DNA of 33,023 nucleotides, taken from positions 1 through 33,023 of the forward strand of contig JAFGHK010000063.1 of the NCBI GenBank assembly GCA_016930185.1, written 5' to 3'. This DNA comes from Dehalococcoidales bacterium (GTDB lineage Bacteria; Chloroflexota; Dehalococcoidia; Dehalococcoidales; RBG-16-60-22). The notes below the pieces were generated by a model that was not told the origin of the DNA, made no database searches, and saw only the letters and a program-made list of their open reading frames with translations. This document shows, in pieces, positions 15,949-23,447 of this stretch. A program made the position numbers and the translations under genes. Within the stretch, counting starts at the first letter, position 1; every line of letters begins with the position of its first letter.

Positions 15949-16590
15949 CTATAAAGATTGTTTTAACACGATTATCTGTGCAAGGCTGGGTAACTTACCG
16001 GCTTTTAGCTCGATTATACTTTCCTTCGAGCGGGTCACGTTGCCTTTGTCCTTGAGAAAAGGCTCTACATCGGAGATGGGGAAATTGATTTTTTCTGTCT
16101 TGTAATGCATGGGGATAATCACTTTAGGCTTGAGTTGCTCGCATACTTTCGTTGCTGTCTTGGCATCTATAGTAAAAAGTCCCCCCACCGGAATAATTAA
16201 AACATCCACCCTCCCGATGGCTTTTACCTGGTCGGCAGAGAGCTCATGCCCCAGGTCTCCGGCGTGGCAAATGTTTACACCGTCTATACTAAAGCAGAAT
16301 ATCCTGTTTTTGCCTCGCTGGCTTCCCCCTTTGTCATCGTGGGCTGCTTCAACGGCTTTTATGTTTATGCCCTTAACCGATTCACTGGTCTTGACTATTT
16401 TAGGTTTCCCGGCCACGGCAGCTACGTTGTTGTGGTCGCCGTGTTCATGGCTTACGGTCACTATGTCCGCTGTTTCCTTTATCGCGCCGTGCCTTAGTCC
16501 CTCCGATGTCTCATAGGGGTCGGTTAATATACGTGTACCTTTGTCCGATATAATTAAAAATGCAGAGTGGGCTAAATATTTGATTTTCAT
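15949..16590 (-). CDS. MBL-fold metallo-hydrolase (UPF0173-like)
   Basis: A 213-aa metallo-beta-lactamase-fold hydrolase. It opens with KIKYLAHSAFLI as in the UPF0173/UlaG-like group. The metal site HxHxDH is SHEHGDHNN (H48, H50, D52, H53), followed by CHAGDLGH (third-ligand region) and PMHYKTEK near the C-terminus. No signal peptide is present, so it is cytosolic. Members of the group include lactonase-like and phosphodiesterase-like enzymes; the substrate is unknown. It lies 19 bases downstream of pepA and 13 upstream of the methyltransferase gene, in the same minus-strand run. Confidence 0.85.
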   Translation of the reverse strand: MKIKYLAHSAFLIISDKGTRILTDPYETSEGLRHGAIKETADIVTVSHEHGDHNNVAAVAGKPKIVKTSESVKGINIKAVEAAHDDKGGSQRGKNRIFCFSIDGVNICHAGDLGHELSADQVKAIGRVDVLIIPVGGLFTIDAKTATKVCEQLKPKVIIPMHYKTEKINFPISDVEPFLKDKGNVTRSKESIIELKAGKLPSLAQIIVLKQSL

Positions 16591-16609
16591 TTACGTGCCT
16601 CCTGTGCCC

Positions 16610-18100
16610 TTATTTTTTCGCCTGTGCCAGTACGAAGTTCACCAGCGTCCTGACCGGTACGCCGGTCGCCCCTTTAACCAGGTAGCCTTTATCTTTATCG
16701 GTATCACCGGTGAAATCTATATGCACCCAGGGAGTCTTGCCCACGAACTCCTCCAGGAACTTGGCGGCGGTAATCGCGCCGCCGTATCTATTGCCGATGT
16801 TCTTGATGTCGGCAACATCGCTCTTGATGAATTCTTTATATTCGTCGAACATAGGCAGTTGCCAGGCAGGCTCGCCGGCTTCATTGGCGGCAGTTATAAT
16901 CTTGTCCAGTAAAGCTTGGTTGTTGGTAAAAGTTCCGAAAGTTATCTTCCCCAGTGCTATCTGGCAGGCGCCGGTTAGTGTGGCCGCATCAATTATGGCC
17001 TTGGCGCCGGTTTTAACGGCGTAGCTCAAGGCATCGGCCAGTATCAGCCGTCCCTCTGCGTCTGTATTAAGCACCTCGATAGTCTTGCCGTTCATGGCGC
17101 TGATGATATCGCCCGGTTTTAAGGCTGTGCCGCTGGGTAGATTCTCCGTTGCGGGTACGAATGCTGTTACGTTAATCGCTGGCTTTAATTGTGCTACAGC
17201 ATACAGAGTTGCCAACATAGCCGCTGCCCCTGCCATATCCCCCTTCATATCCGCCATGTGCTCCGAGGGCTTGATGGAAATGCCTCCCGAATCGAAGGTG
17301 ATGCCCTTTCCGACCAGCCCCAGGTCAATTTCACTGGATTGACGGCCTTTATAACTCAAAACGATGAACTTGGGCGGCTGCTGGCTCCCTCGCGAGACTC
17401 CCAGCAGTCCTCCCATCCCCAGCTCTTTTATCTTATCTTTATCGAATACTTGTATTTTAAGTTCGTACTTTTTAGCAAGCTGACGTGCCGCGTTGGCCAT
17501 CTGCGTCGGCGTCATGTAGTTGCCCGGTTCGTTGACCATATCCCGCGCGTAATTAGCAGCTTCTGCTATTATTTTCCCCTTGGCAATGGCCTGCTCGATT
17601 GCTTTTTTACCCTTGCCGAATATCGTCAGTTCTTTTATCTCTCCGAAGTCGTTTTCTTTTTTTGTCATGTATCGGCGGAACGTGTATAGACCTAATGCGG
17701 CTCCTTCAGCCATCGCTTGGATGGCATCATCGGTTTTTATATTGTTGATACCGTCTCCCAATATAACGCTAGCTATGCGGATGACACACTTTCCTCGTAG
17801 GTAGCGGCATGCCTCAGCTATAGCACCGCGTATTTTATTAGTTGTTAGCTCCTGTTTCTTACCCAGCCCCAGTACTACAACCTTACCAGCCGTCAATTTA
17901 CCCATGCTATGGAGTAACGTAATCTCATTAAGCTTGCCCTTGATATCTTTTTGTTTTGTAAGGTTTGAAATAGCTCCGCCCAGTTTTTCGTCTATATCTG
18001 CGGCGACCCCTTCGGGTTTCTTCGCGCCCTCGTGATGAATGATTATGATAGCGTCGGTCTTGCTACTGGCTATATCTCCGGTAGCGGCTTTAATTTCCAT
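16610..18100 (-). CDS. pepA: Leucyl aminopeptidase (M17 family)
   Basis: A 496-aa cytosolic aminopeptidase that removes N-terminal residues from peptides. The N-terminal macro-like domain covers about 1-160 and the catalytic domain about 170-496. All metal and catalytic residues are visible: K265 in VGKG, D270 in TFDSGG, K277, D288 in MKGDMAG, and D347, E349 and R351 in the family signature NTDAEGRL (345-352). Length is standard. The gene is 14 bases downstream of the P-loop kinase gene and 19 upstream of the metallo-hydrolase gene. In some bacteria PepA also binds DNA, but nothing here shows that. Confidence 0.95.
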   Translation of the reverse strand: MEIKAATGDIASSKTDAIIIIHHEGAKKPEGVAADIDEKLGGAISNLTKQKDIKGKLNEITLLHSMGKLTAGKVVVLGLGKKQELTTNKIRGAIAEACRYLRGKCVIRIASVILGDGINNIKTDDAIQAMAEGAALGLYTFRRYMTKKENDFGEIKELTIFGKGKKAIEQAIAKGKIIAEAANYARDMVNEPGNYMTPTQMANAARQLAKKYELKIQVFDKDKIKELGMGGLLGVSRGSQQPPKFIVLSYKGRQSSEIDLGLVGKGITFDSGGISIKPSEHMADMKGDMAGAAAMLATLYAVAQLKPAINVTAFVPATENLPSGTALKPGDIISAMNGKTIEVLNTDAEGRLILADALSYAVKTGAKAIIDAATLTGACQIALGKITFGTFTNNQALLDKIITAANEAGEPAWQLPMFDEYKEFIKSDVADIKNIGNRYGGAITAAKFLEEFVGKTPWVHIDFTGDTDKDKGYLVKGATGVPVRTLVNFVLAQAKK

Positions 18101-18114
18101 TTAAAGGTCTCCTT

Positions 18115-18702
18115 TCATCGCTTCACTTCTCTCACTACTTTATCGATAACGGGTGTAATATCCTGTGAGGTGCCCACGCTAAAGTGTTTTCGGCGTATTC
18201 TTTCTACCCTTGGTTTCATTTTCTGATATACTGCCCAGTCTGCATCAGAATTATCATGAATGTTTTTATTTTCCAATCTCTTTTTAAGTCTTTTTTGTAC
18301 CAGCTCCGGCGGTGCCTTGACGCTTACCATTATCAACTTGGCATCAACGTTCTCGGCAATATTATAAATTCGCTCTCTGTATCGTTCCTCGAGATTGGTG
18401 GCGTCCAGTATAACTGGTATTCCTTTCTTAAGCAGGTCTACTATTAATTGATAAATGGCGCGGAAAAGACTGGCGCTCTCTTCAGCGGTATATTTTGGCT
18501 CTGGAAAAAGCCGTTTGCGTAGAGCGTCGCTCTCCAAAATGAGAAAGGGCAGGCGCTCCGCCAGCCGACGGCAGAAATATGACTTCCCGGTCCCCGGCAA
18601 TCCGCTAACCACGATAATAGTGGGCTCAGCCTCTGCTTCGGGAAGTTCGATAAAATTGTTAGTTAACCAACGGGCATTGGTTATAACCTTCGGGGTTTTC
18701 AT
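18115..18702 (-). CDS. AAA_33-type P-loop kinase / ATP-binding protein
   Basis: A 195-aa protein with Walker A GLPGTGKS (34-41), the LESDALRKRLFPEPKYT segment, and VILDATNLEERYRERIYNIA, typical of the polynucleotide-kinase/zeta-like AAA_33 group. A lid-like arginine-rich stretch RLKKRLENK follows. Such enzymes phosphorylate small molecules, RNA ends or, in zeta toxins, UDP-sugar precursors; the phosphate acceptor here is unknown. No antitoxin-like gene is adjacent, which speaks against a zeta toxin pair. The gene lies between degV and pepA on the minus strand. Confidence 0.8.
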   Translation of the reverse strand: MKTPKVITNARWLTNNFIELPEAEAEPTIIVVSGLPGTGKSYFCRRLAERLPFLILESDALRKRLFPEPKYTAEESASLFRAIYQLIVDLLKKGIPVILDATNLEERYRERIYNIAENVDAKLIMVSVKAPPELVQKRLKKRLENKNIHDNSDADWAVYQKMKPRVERIRRKHFSVGTSQDITPVIDKVVREVKR

Positions 18703-18755
18703 CCCTTAGATTATAAATGGTTTCACTCCGTTTGGCTAGATATCGGGGAAAATGG

Positions 18756-19622
18756 TTACGGATTTTCTTCCCCGTAAAAAGCTGCGCCCACGAGCCCTGG
18801 TCCTGTATGTACCCCCATTACAGGAGTAAACTCGGTAATGTATATCTCTTTGCATTCGAATTGCGATGTAATTCTGTCTTTCAGTATTACCGCTTCCTCG
18901 ATGGCATCGGCATGCATTACGGCTACGTGTAATTGCTGACCTTTCTTAACCGCTGTATCCATTAGCTTCAACATACGGTCGAGGGCACTTTTCATTGTCC
19001 TTGGCAGACCAACCGTATGGGGTTCGGCATGGTTCAGCGTAAACACGGGTTTGAGGTTAAGTATTGTATTTACCAGCGCAGCAGCCTGGGGTACGCGACC
19101 GCTCCTCGCAAGGTAGTGTAGCGTGTCCAGCGCAGCGAATAGATTGACCTTCGACATGACGTTACCGACGATTCTCTTGACTTCTTCTAGTGAGTTGTCC
19201 AGCATAGCTGCTCTGGCGGCTGCTAGCGCAACCAGCCCCTGCCCGGCAGCGGCCGTCGTACATTCTATTACCTCGATTGTAACATCCTGAAGGGTGTTTT
19301 TTGCCATATCTACCGCTGTCCGCGCTGAATTGAACATTGCACTGAACTTGGCAGGTTCTGTCAAACAAAGGATGCTCCGTGCGCTGTGACTGGCGTTCTC
19401 AAAAGCTTGGAGGTAGGGAGTCGGCGATGAGGCGGATGTGGTAGGCATTTTTTTGGTACTGCGCAGCATGGTGTAGAATTCGGTGGGAGTGATGTCTATC
19501 CCGTCCCGATAGGTCCTCTCGTTGATTATCAGGGGAACGGGCACCACTTCGATATCAAGTATTTGTACCTGTTCCGGCGGAACGCAGGCGGTGGTGTCGG
19601 TAACGATGCCTACTTTTTTCGT
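18756..19622 (-). CDS. DegV family fatty-acid-binding protein, apparent ACG start
   Basis: About 288 aa. DegV/FakB proteins bind a fatty acid and can present it to a kinase partner. The binding motif region is PTTSASSP, with a later HTGPGLVG segment near the C-terminus. The first in-frame GTG, at 19547, would remove the essential N-terminal strand. Upstream the frame continues as KKVGIVTDTTACVPPE, which is the normal DegV N-terminus, so the real start lies near 19622. The only well-placed codon there is ACG (19622-19620), five bases after an AGAGGTG Shine-Dalgarno sequence. A one-base loss in the adjacent A6 tract, joining a GTG at 19630, is the alternative. The gene follows the HAAS gene by 10 bases. 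Confidence 0.8.
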   Translation of the reverse strand, partial: TKKVGIVTDTTACVPPEQVQILDIEVVPVPLIINERTYRDGIDITPTEFYTMLRSTKKMPTTSASSPTPYLQAFENASHSARSILCLTEPAKFSAMFNSARTAVDMAKNTLQDVTIEVIECTTAAAGQGLVALAAARAAMLDNSLEEVKRIVGNVMSKVNLFAALDTLHYLARSGRVPQAAALVNTILNLKPVFTLNHAEPHTVGLPRTMKSALDRMLKLMDTAVKKGQQLHVAVMHADAIEEAVILKDRITSQFECKEIYITEFTPVMGVHTGPGLVGAAFYGEENP

Positions 19623-19632
19623 GACTGCACCT

Positions 19633-20568
19633 CTATAGTGACACTTTATCTCGTTGAGGTTGTGCCGCTCTCTTTTTATTTTTAAGACGTCTTTCGAGTA
19701 GCAGAGGAATGAGTAGCACTCCCCACATTAACACCAGCAGTCCCAGGAAAGCCAGGTTAGTCAAATTACCTGTTGAGTGGTAGACTATTAGGCTTAACGT
19801 AACTAAACTTGGAGCAACAAGCAGACTCACTCTTAGCCACCGCTGTCGCAGGCGGATGAAAGTTGCGATGGTCAACGCAAGACCCATGAAGCTAAGCCCT
19901 ATCCAGGGGGCGTAATAGTAAAGCTGCTCTAAGCTTTCTTCGGAAAATTTGCCTGACGGCGATATCGCCAGTACCCACCCGATGATTATTGGCAGCGGCA
20001 GTAGCATTAGTGAGCTTAATAACCAGTCTCTCTTTATCGTCAGGCTAATAATGCGAAAGAGCCACCAGAGCGCCAGCGGGAAATATACCGGTAAGGCTAG
20101 GAAAGACCACCCCCTGGGAAGATATAGCAACATCAGACCGACGATAAGTACTGGCAGCAGTGTGTACCCCAGCCACGGAAAGACCCAGGTAGGTTTTCCG
20201 TGAAACCAGCCGTAGACCGTCGTGGCGAGAATCAGTACCAGGACAAGTGATATCCAACTGGCATAATGCCACCAGTTGAGTACAAACAGCAGCCCGAAGA
20301 GGAAATGGGGCATTGAAGCTAATAGAACCTGTTTCCAACTGCCCTGGCTGTAGGCTTCATATATCTGTCGGGCGATTGGCTTGGTGTTGCCCATCTGCTG
20401 AAGGCATGTTTTAATCGCTTCTTTTCTGGACATACCAGAATCGGTGAACTCCCGGAGCTTGTCCTCTATATGCGCCTCGAGTTCACTCATAATAACGGTC
20501 TCATCTGAGTGTTCGAGTCTGGCGTCGGACCGGATGGTTTCCAGGTATTGAGATAAATCCAGTGTCAT
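19633..20568 (-). CDS. HAAS-domain multi-pass membrane protein
   Basis: A 311-aa protein. Residues 1-75 form a helical HAAS-like signalling domain (SYLETI-type start, IMSELEAHIEDKLREF, KEAIKTCLQQMGNTKPIARQI). The rest holds about eight hydrophobic segments starting at about residue 84, and ends in a basic tail LERRLKNKKRAAQPQ, expected in the cytosol. HAAS proteins are commonly encoded next to PadR regulators and are thought to relay membrane or envelope status. Here the padR gene is 12 bases upstream, which is the standard pairing. No catalytic residues are visible. Confidence 0.8.
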   Translation of the reverse strand: MTLDLSQYLETIRSDARLEHSDETVIMSELEAHIEDKLREFTDSGMSRKEAIKTCLQQMGNTKPIARQIYEAYSQGSWKQVLLASMPHFLFGLLFVLNWWHYASWISLVLVLILATTVYGWFHGKPTWVFPWLGYTLLPVLIVGLMLLYLPRGWSFLALPVYFPLALWWLFRIISLTIKRDWLLSSLMLLPLPIIIGWVLAISPSGKFSEESLEQLYYYAPWIGLSFMGLALTIATFIRLRQRWLRVSLLVAPSLVTLSLIVYHSTGNLTNLAFLGLLVLMWGVLLIPLLLERRLKNKKRAAQPQRDKVSL

Positions 20569-20580
20569 TGGTCTATCCTT

Positions 20581-20922
20581 TTATATCCCTTCGGTTTCCG
20601 GCTGAAGTATTAGTTTAACAGCCGCGAAGTAGTCAAGCCATTGTGTTTTTTCCATCGCTAGTTTTGCTTGCCCCTTGGCAGTAATGTGATAATAACGTCT
20701 TTGACGTCCGTTTGGCAACATTTCCCATGTGCCTATAATCAGGCCGCTTTTCTCCAGCCGGTGTAGGGCGGGATAGAGTGTACCCTCTTTAAATTTGAAA
20801 TATCCTTGACTCCTCACCTCTAGTTCTTTAACTATCTGGTAGCCATACATGGGCTTTCGTTCCAGTAAAGATAGGAGGAGGTAGCTTGAACTGCCTTTTA
20901 GCAGATCGTGTTTTGACTCCAT
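20581..20922 (-). CDS. PadR family transcriptional regulator
   Basis: A 113-aa winged-helix regulator. The core SSYLLLSLLERKPMYGYQIVKELEVRSQGYFKFKEGTLYPALHRLEKSGLI is the PadR DNA-binding domain (about 12-65), followed by the beta-wing RQRRYYHITAKG and a short C-terminal dimerisation helix, so it is the small subfamily-2 type. It is the first gene of a probable run with the HAAS protein and likely represses its own promoter: a GACAT-N7-ATGTC palindrome covers the -35 region. The ligand is unknown. Confidence 0.92.
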   Translation of the reverse strand: MESKHDLLKGSSSYLLLSLLERKPMYGYQIVKELEVRSQGYFKFKEGTLYPALHRLEKSGLIIGTWEMLPNGRQRRYYHITAKGQAKLAMEKTQWLDYFAAVKLILQPETEGI

Positions 20923-20943
20923 AACAAATCACCTCAATTTTGC

Positions 20944-20972
20944 TATTTACTTAGACATTCTATGTATGTCAA
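20944..20972 (-). promoter_or_regulatory. padR promoter with overlapping palindrome
   Basis: On the minus strand, TTGACA (20972-20967) and TAAATA (20949-20944) are spaced by 17 bp. The palindrome GACAT-N7-ATGTC (20954-20970) overlaps the -35 box and spacer, the expected place for an autorepressor. It includes TCTATGTAT (20959-20967), which recurs in the next promoter. Confidence 0.6.
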
Positions 20973-21064
20973 TACTATCAGAGAAATTTTATCTTTGCAA
21001 GAGGCATTGTTCTGCTATTCAATCTATTTTACCGGGGCAGCCGATAGTCATTTTTTAAGTGTTA

Positions 21065-21232
21065 TTAATCCGATTTTACCGAGCCGGCCAATGCCAGCAC
21101 CGCGGCGATAGCACCGAAAACTATACCTACCCAGGAACCATCGATGAAAGAACCCAGCAGGACCCAGATTCCTAGAGAACAGACTGCAAGACTAAGTAAT
21201 TTCACTTTATAATTGACCTCCCCTTTTTTCAT
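21065..21232 (-). CDS. Small two-helix membrane protein
   Basis: A 55-aa frame from the ATG at 21232, or 46 aa from the GTG at 21205. A GGGGAGG tract lies 11 bases before the GTG, while only AGGGA precedes the ATG, so the start is not settled. From the GTG the protein reads MKLLSLAVCSLGIWVLLGSF, then a short polar turn (IDGSW), a second hydrophobic segment (VGIVFGAIAAVLALAG) and a KSD tail. A strong promoter lies directly upstream. Function is unknown. Its closeness to padR and a shared motif in both promoters suggest common control. Confidence 0.6.
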   Translation of the reverse strand: MKKGEVNYKVKLLSLAVCSLGIWVLLGSFIDGSWVGIVFGAIAAVLALAGSVKSD

Positions 21233-21262
21233 TTTTCCCTGTCAAGGCTGCCCCGGCAGTTA

Positions 21263-21300
21263 ATACCTAGAGAAACATAATACATAGATACTCTAGGTAT
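21263..21300. promoter_or_regulatory. Long inverted repeat at the transcription start of the small membrane gene
   Basis: Perfect 10-bp arms, ATACCTAGAG (21263-21272) and CTCTAGGTAT (21291-21300), are separated by 18 bp. The right arm touches the -10 box, so the repeat covers the transcription start and early leader, a classic repressor position. The spacer contains ATACATAGA (21280-21288), the reverse complement of the TCTATGTAT seen in the padR promoter. Confidence 0.6.
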
Positions 21301-21327
21301 AATATCAACAATATCCATATTTGTCAA
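21299..21327 (-). promoter_or_regulatory. Promoter of the small membrane protein gene
   Basis: On the minus strand, TTGACA (21327-21322) and TATTAT (21304-21299) are spaced by 17 bp: a near-consensus sigma70 promoter about 65 bases upstream of the first possible start. Confidence 0.65.
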
Positions 21328-21385
21328 TCGTCGACACGGGAATTTTTAGTGCTAATAGTAATGGATTAGTGACGGATGATTCTAC

Positions 21386-21414
21386 TTGAGACTACCCCTG
21401 AAAAATGTTATAGT
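21386..21414 (+). promoter_or_regulatory. Promoter of tRNA-Leu
   Basis: TTGAGA (21386-21391) and TATAGT (21409-21414) with a 17-bp spacer end 25 bases before the tRNA 5' end. Confidence 0.65.
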
Positions 21415-21439
21415 ACGGAATAACAGCTGTCTTGCCTGC

Positions 21440-21521
21440 GGGGGAGTGCCGGAATTGGCAGACGGGCTGGACTTAGGATCCGGTGCAGCAATGCGTGGGG
21501 GTTCGAGTCCCCCCTTCCCCA
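21440..21521 (+). tRNA. tRNA-Leu (anticodon UAG)
   Basis: The acceptor stem GGGGGAG pairs with CTTCCCC (one G-T pair). The D-arm contains GGAATTGGCAGAC, typical of class II tRNA-Leu. The anticodon stem CTGGA/TCCGG has a seven-base loop CTTAGGA with TAG at the anticodon. The variable arm is relatively short (TGCAGCAATGCG). The T-arm is GGGGG-TTCGAGT-CCCCC. The discriminator is A at 21521 and no CCA is encoded, in contrast to the tRNA-Gln in this window. Confidence 0.93.
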
Positions 21522-21599
21522 TTTTTTATTAATTTAACACCCCTCCCATTGACAACATGTTTATGCCGCTCATACAATTATATTTAAGGGTAGCGGAAA

Positions 21600-22595
21600 A
21601 TGGTTATTGTAACCGGGGCGACAGGACATATCGGTAATGTGCTGGTACGTGAGTTGATTGCTAGGGACTTGAGCGTAAGGGTCTTGGTCTTGCCTGATGA
21701 CGATATACGTCCCATAGCGGGATTAAATGTAGATACCGTTTATGGGGATATTACCGACGTTGAGAGTCTTAAATCCGCTTTTAAAGGTGTTGATATCGTT
21801 TTTCATCTCGCCGGTATTGTTACCATCATGCCCGGTATGGCAGCTGTACTTGAGAAGGTTAATGTAGGTGGTGTGCGCAATGTCATCGACGCCTGCCGCG
21901 CCTGTGGCGTTCGTCGTTTGGTCTATACCAGCTCTATCCATGCCGTCGCCGAGCCCCCTCACGGTACTGTTATCGACGAGTCGCAGCCGTTTTCTCCAGA
22001 GCGTGTTCTTGGCGACTACGCCAGGAGCAAGGCCCGCGCTACATTGTTGCTCCTTGACGAGATTAAAAAAGGCGGGCTTGATGGGGTTATCTGCTGTCCT
22101 ACGGGTGTTATCGGTCCCTGGGATTACGGAATTTCCAATATCGGTCAGCTTATTATTGATTTCGCCAGCGGACGTCTGAAATCCTATGTCAGCGGCGCTT
22201 ATGATTTCGTGGATGTGCGTGATATTGCCCGTGGTCTCATTCTTGCCGCAGAAAAAGGGCAGTCGGGGCGTCACTATATCTTCTCCGGCGCGCAGGTCCA
22301 GGTGCCGGAACTGATAAAAGAACTGGAGCATGATATCGGTTATCCAGCGCCGACTTACCGCATACCGGCTGTTATAGCTCGCGTTGCAGGGGTGCTTGCC
22401 AGTGTTTATTACCGCCTGTTGCGGCGTAAACCTGTTTTCACTGCTTACTCCATCGATGTGCTGCGGAGCAACTCAATGGTCAGTTCGGCGCGGGCGCGCC
22501 GGGAACTAGGTTTTAACTCAAGGCCTTGGCAGGAAACAATTCGCGACCATGTGGAATGGTTCCGCACCGAGGGTATGCTCCCCGTACGACGCTAG
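21600..22595 (+). CDS. NAD(P)-dependent epimerase/dehydratase-like extended SDR
   Basis: A 331-aa extended short-chain dehydrogenase. The N-terminal Rossmann motif is TGATGHIG (5-12), D50 lies in the YGDITD adenine-binding segment, and the catalytic set is S111/S112, Y140 and K144 (DYARSK). The sequence resembles dihydroflavonol-4-reductase/3-beta-HSD-like enzymes acting on a keto or hydroxyl group of a small molecule or sugar. The start at 21600 is preceded by GGGTAGCGGAAA, a weak Shine-Dalgarno sequence. The protein is soluble, with no membrane segment apart from a mildly hydrophobic stretch near 270. The substrate is not predictable. Confidence 0.87.
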   Translation: MVIVTGATGHIGNVLVRELIARDLSVRVLVLPDDDIRPIAGLNVDTVYGDITDVESLKSAFKGVDIVFHLAGIVTIMPGMAAVLEKVNVGGVRNVIDACRACGVRRLVYTSSIHAVAEPPHGTVIDESQPFSPERVLGDYARSKARATLLLLDEIKKGGLDGVICCPTGVIGPWDYGISNIGQLIIDFASGRLKSYVSGAYDFVDVRDIARGLILAAEKGQSGRHYIFSGAQVQVPELIKELEHDIGYPAPTYRIPAVIARVAGVLASVYYRLLRRKPVFTAYSIDVLRSNSMVSSARARRELGFNSRPWQETIRDHVEWFRTEGMLPVRR

Positions 22596-22709
22596 TCTTA
22601 ACTTGACACCCGCAACGTAGCCGTCTAAAGTATGGGATATCCGGTTTTATTAGCTTTTCTTTACGGGTAGTCATTTATTTTATTCAGCAGCGGGGAAAGA
22701 GGTATAAAA

Positions 22710-23447
22710 ATGGATCTTCAATTGAAGGATAAAGTAGCGCTCGTTACTGGCGCAGGCAGCCAAATCGGCTACGGCAAAGCAATATGCCTGACCTTGGCCG
22801 AAGAAGGTTGTCACATTATCGCTGCCGACATTGATTTTGAAGGGGCTAAGCGAACGGCTGCAGAGGCGGAGGCTTTAGAATGTCGGGCATTGGCTATTAA
22901 AGTCGATGTTACTAAAACGGTAGAAGTAGATGCAATGGTGGCTCAAACGATTAATAAATTCGGTAAAATTGATATCCTTGTTAATAACGCCGGCGCCAGC
23001 AGCGAGTTGCGCCCGTTTATGGAAATGACGGAAGGGGACTGGCAGTTCGATATCGGCGTGAATCTTATCGGTCAGATGCGTGTCGCCCGCGCTGTACTAC
23101 CTCATATGCTGGCCCGCAAGTACGGCCGTATCATCAATACCTCTGGAGGGCAGGGTATGCCCGATATCTCCATCTACGGAGCGGCTAAGGGTGGTGTAGT
23201 GCAGTTCACCAAGGCTTTAGCCAGGGAAGTCGGTGATAAAGGAATCTTTGTTAATGCTGTAGGTCCTGGACTCGGTAAGACCGGACTGGTCTGGCGCGCT
23301 CCAAAAGAAATGCTGGAAGGAGAAAAAGGAGCCTCTATGCTCAATCGACTCTGCGAGCCGGCTGACGTGGCGAATGTGGTAGCTTTCCTGGCGTCAAATA
23401 AATGCAGCTACATGATGGGGCAGCTCGTCCAGCTGGGCACGTCTTAG
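22710..23447 (+). CDS. Classical SDR oxidoreductase (FabG-like)
   Basis: A 245-aa short-chain dehydrogenase/reductase. It has the cofactor motif TGAGSQIGYG (13-22), D65/V66 in the adenine pocket, NNAG (92-95), catalytic N118, S145, Y156 and K160 (YGAAK). The C-terminus MMGQLVQLGTS takes the place of the more usual GQ-x-IxVDGG end, so the terminal substrate-binding strand is slightly shortened. An aspartate (ADID, residue 40) after the second strand favours NAD(H) over NADP(H). A GGGGAAAGAGG Shine-Dalgarno region lies upstream. Its stop overlaps the stop of the convergent ThDP gene within TTAG. Confidence 0.9.
   Translation: MDLQLKDKVALVTGAGSQIGYGKAICLTLAEEGCHIIAADIDFEGAKRTAAEAEALECRALAIKVDVTKTVEVDAMVAQTINKFGKIDILVNNAGASSELRPFMEMTEGDWQFDIGVNLIGQMRVARAVLPHMLARKYGRIINTSGGQGMPDISIYGAAKGGVVQFTKALAREVGDKGIFVNAVGPGLGKTGLVWRAPKEMLEGEKGASMLNRLCEPADVANVVAFLASNKCSYMMGQLVQLGTS

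Noticed and set aside
18115-18702. Zeta-toxin of a toxin-antitoxin pair
   Set aside because: No epsilon-like antitoxin gene adjacent; the gene sits in a run of metabolic genes.
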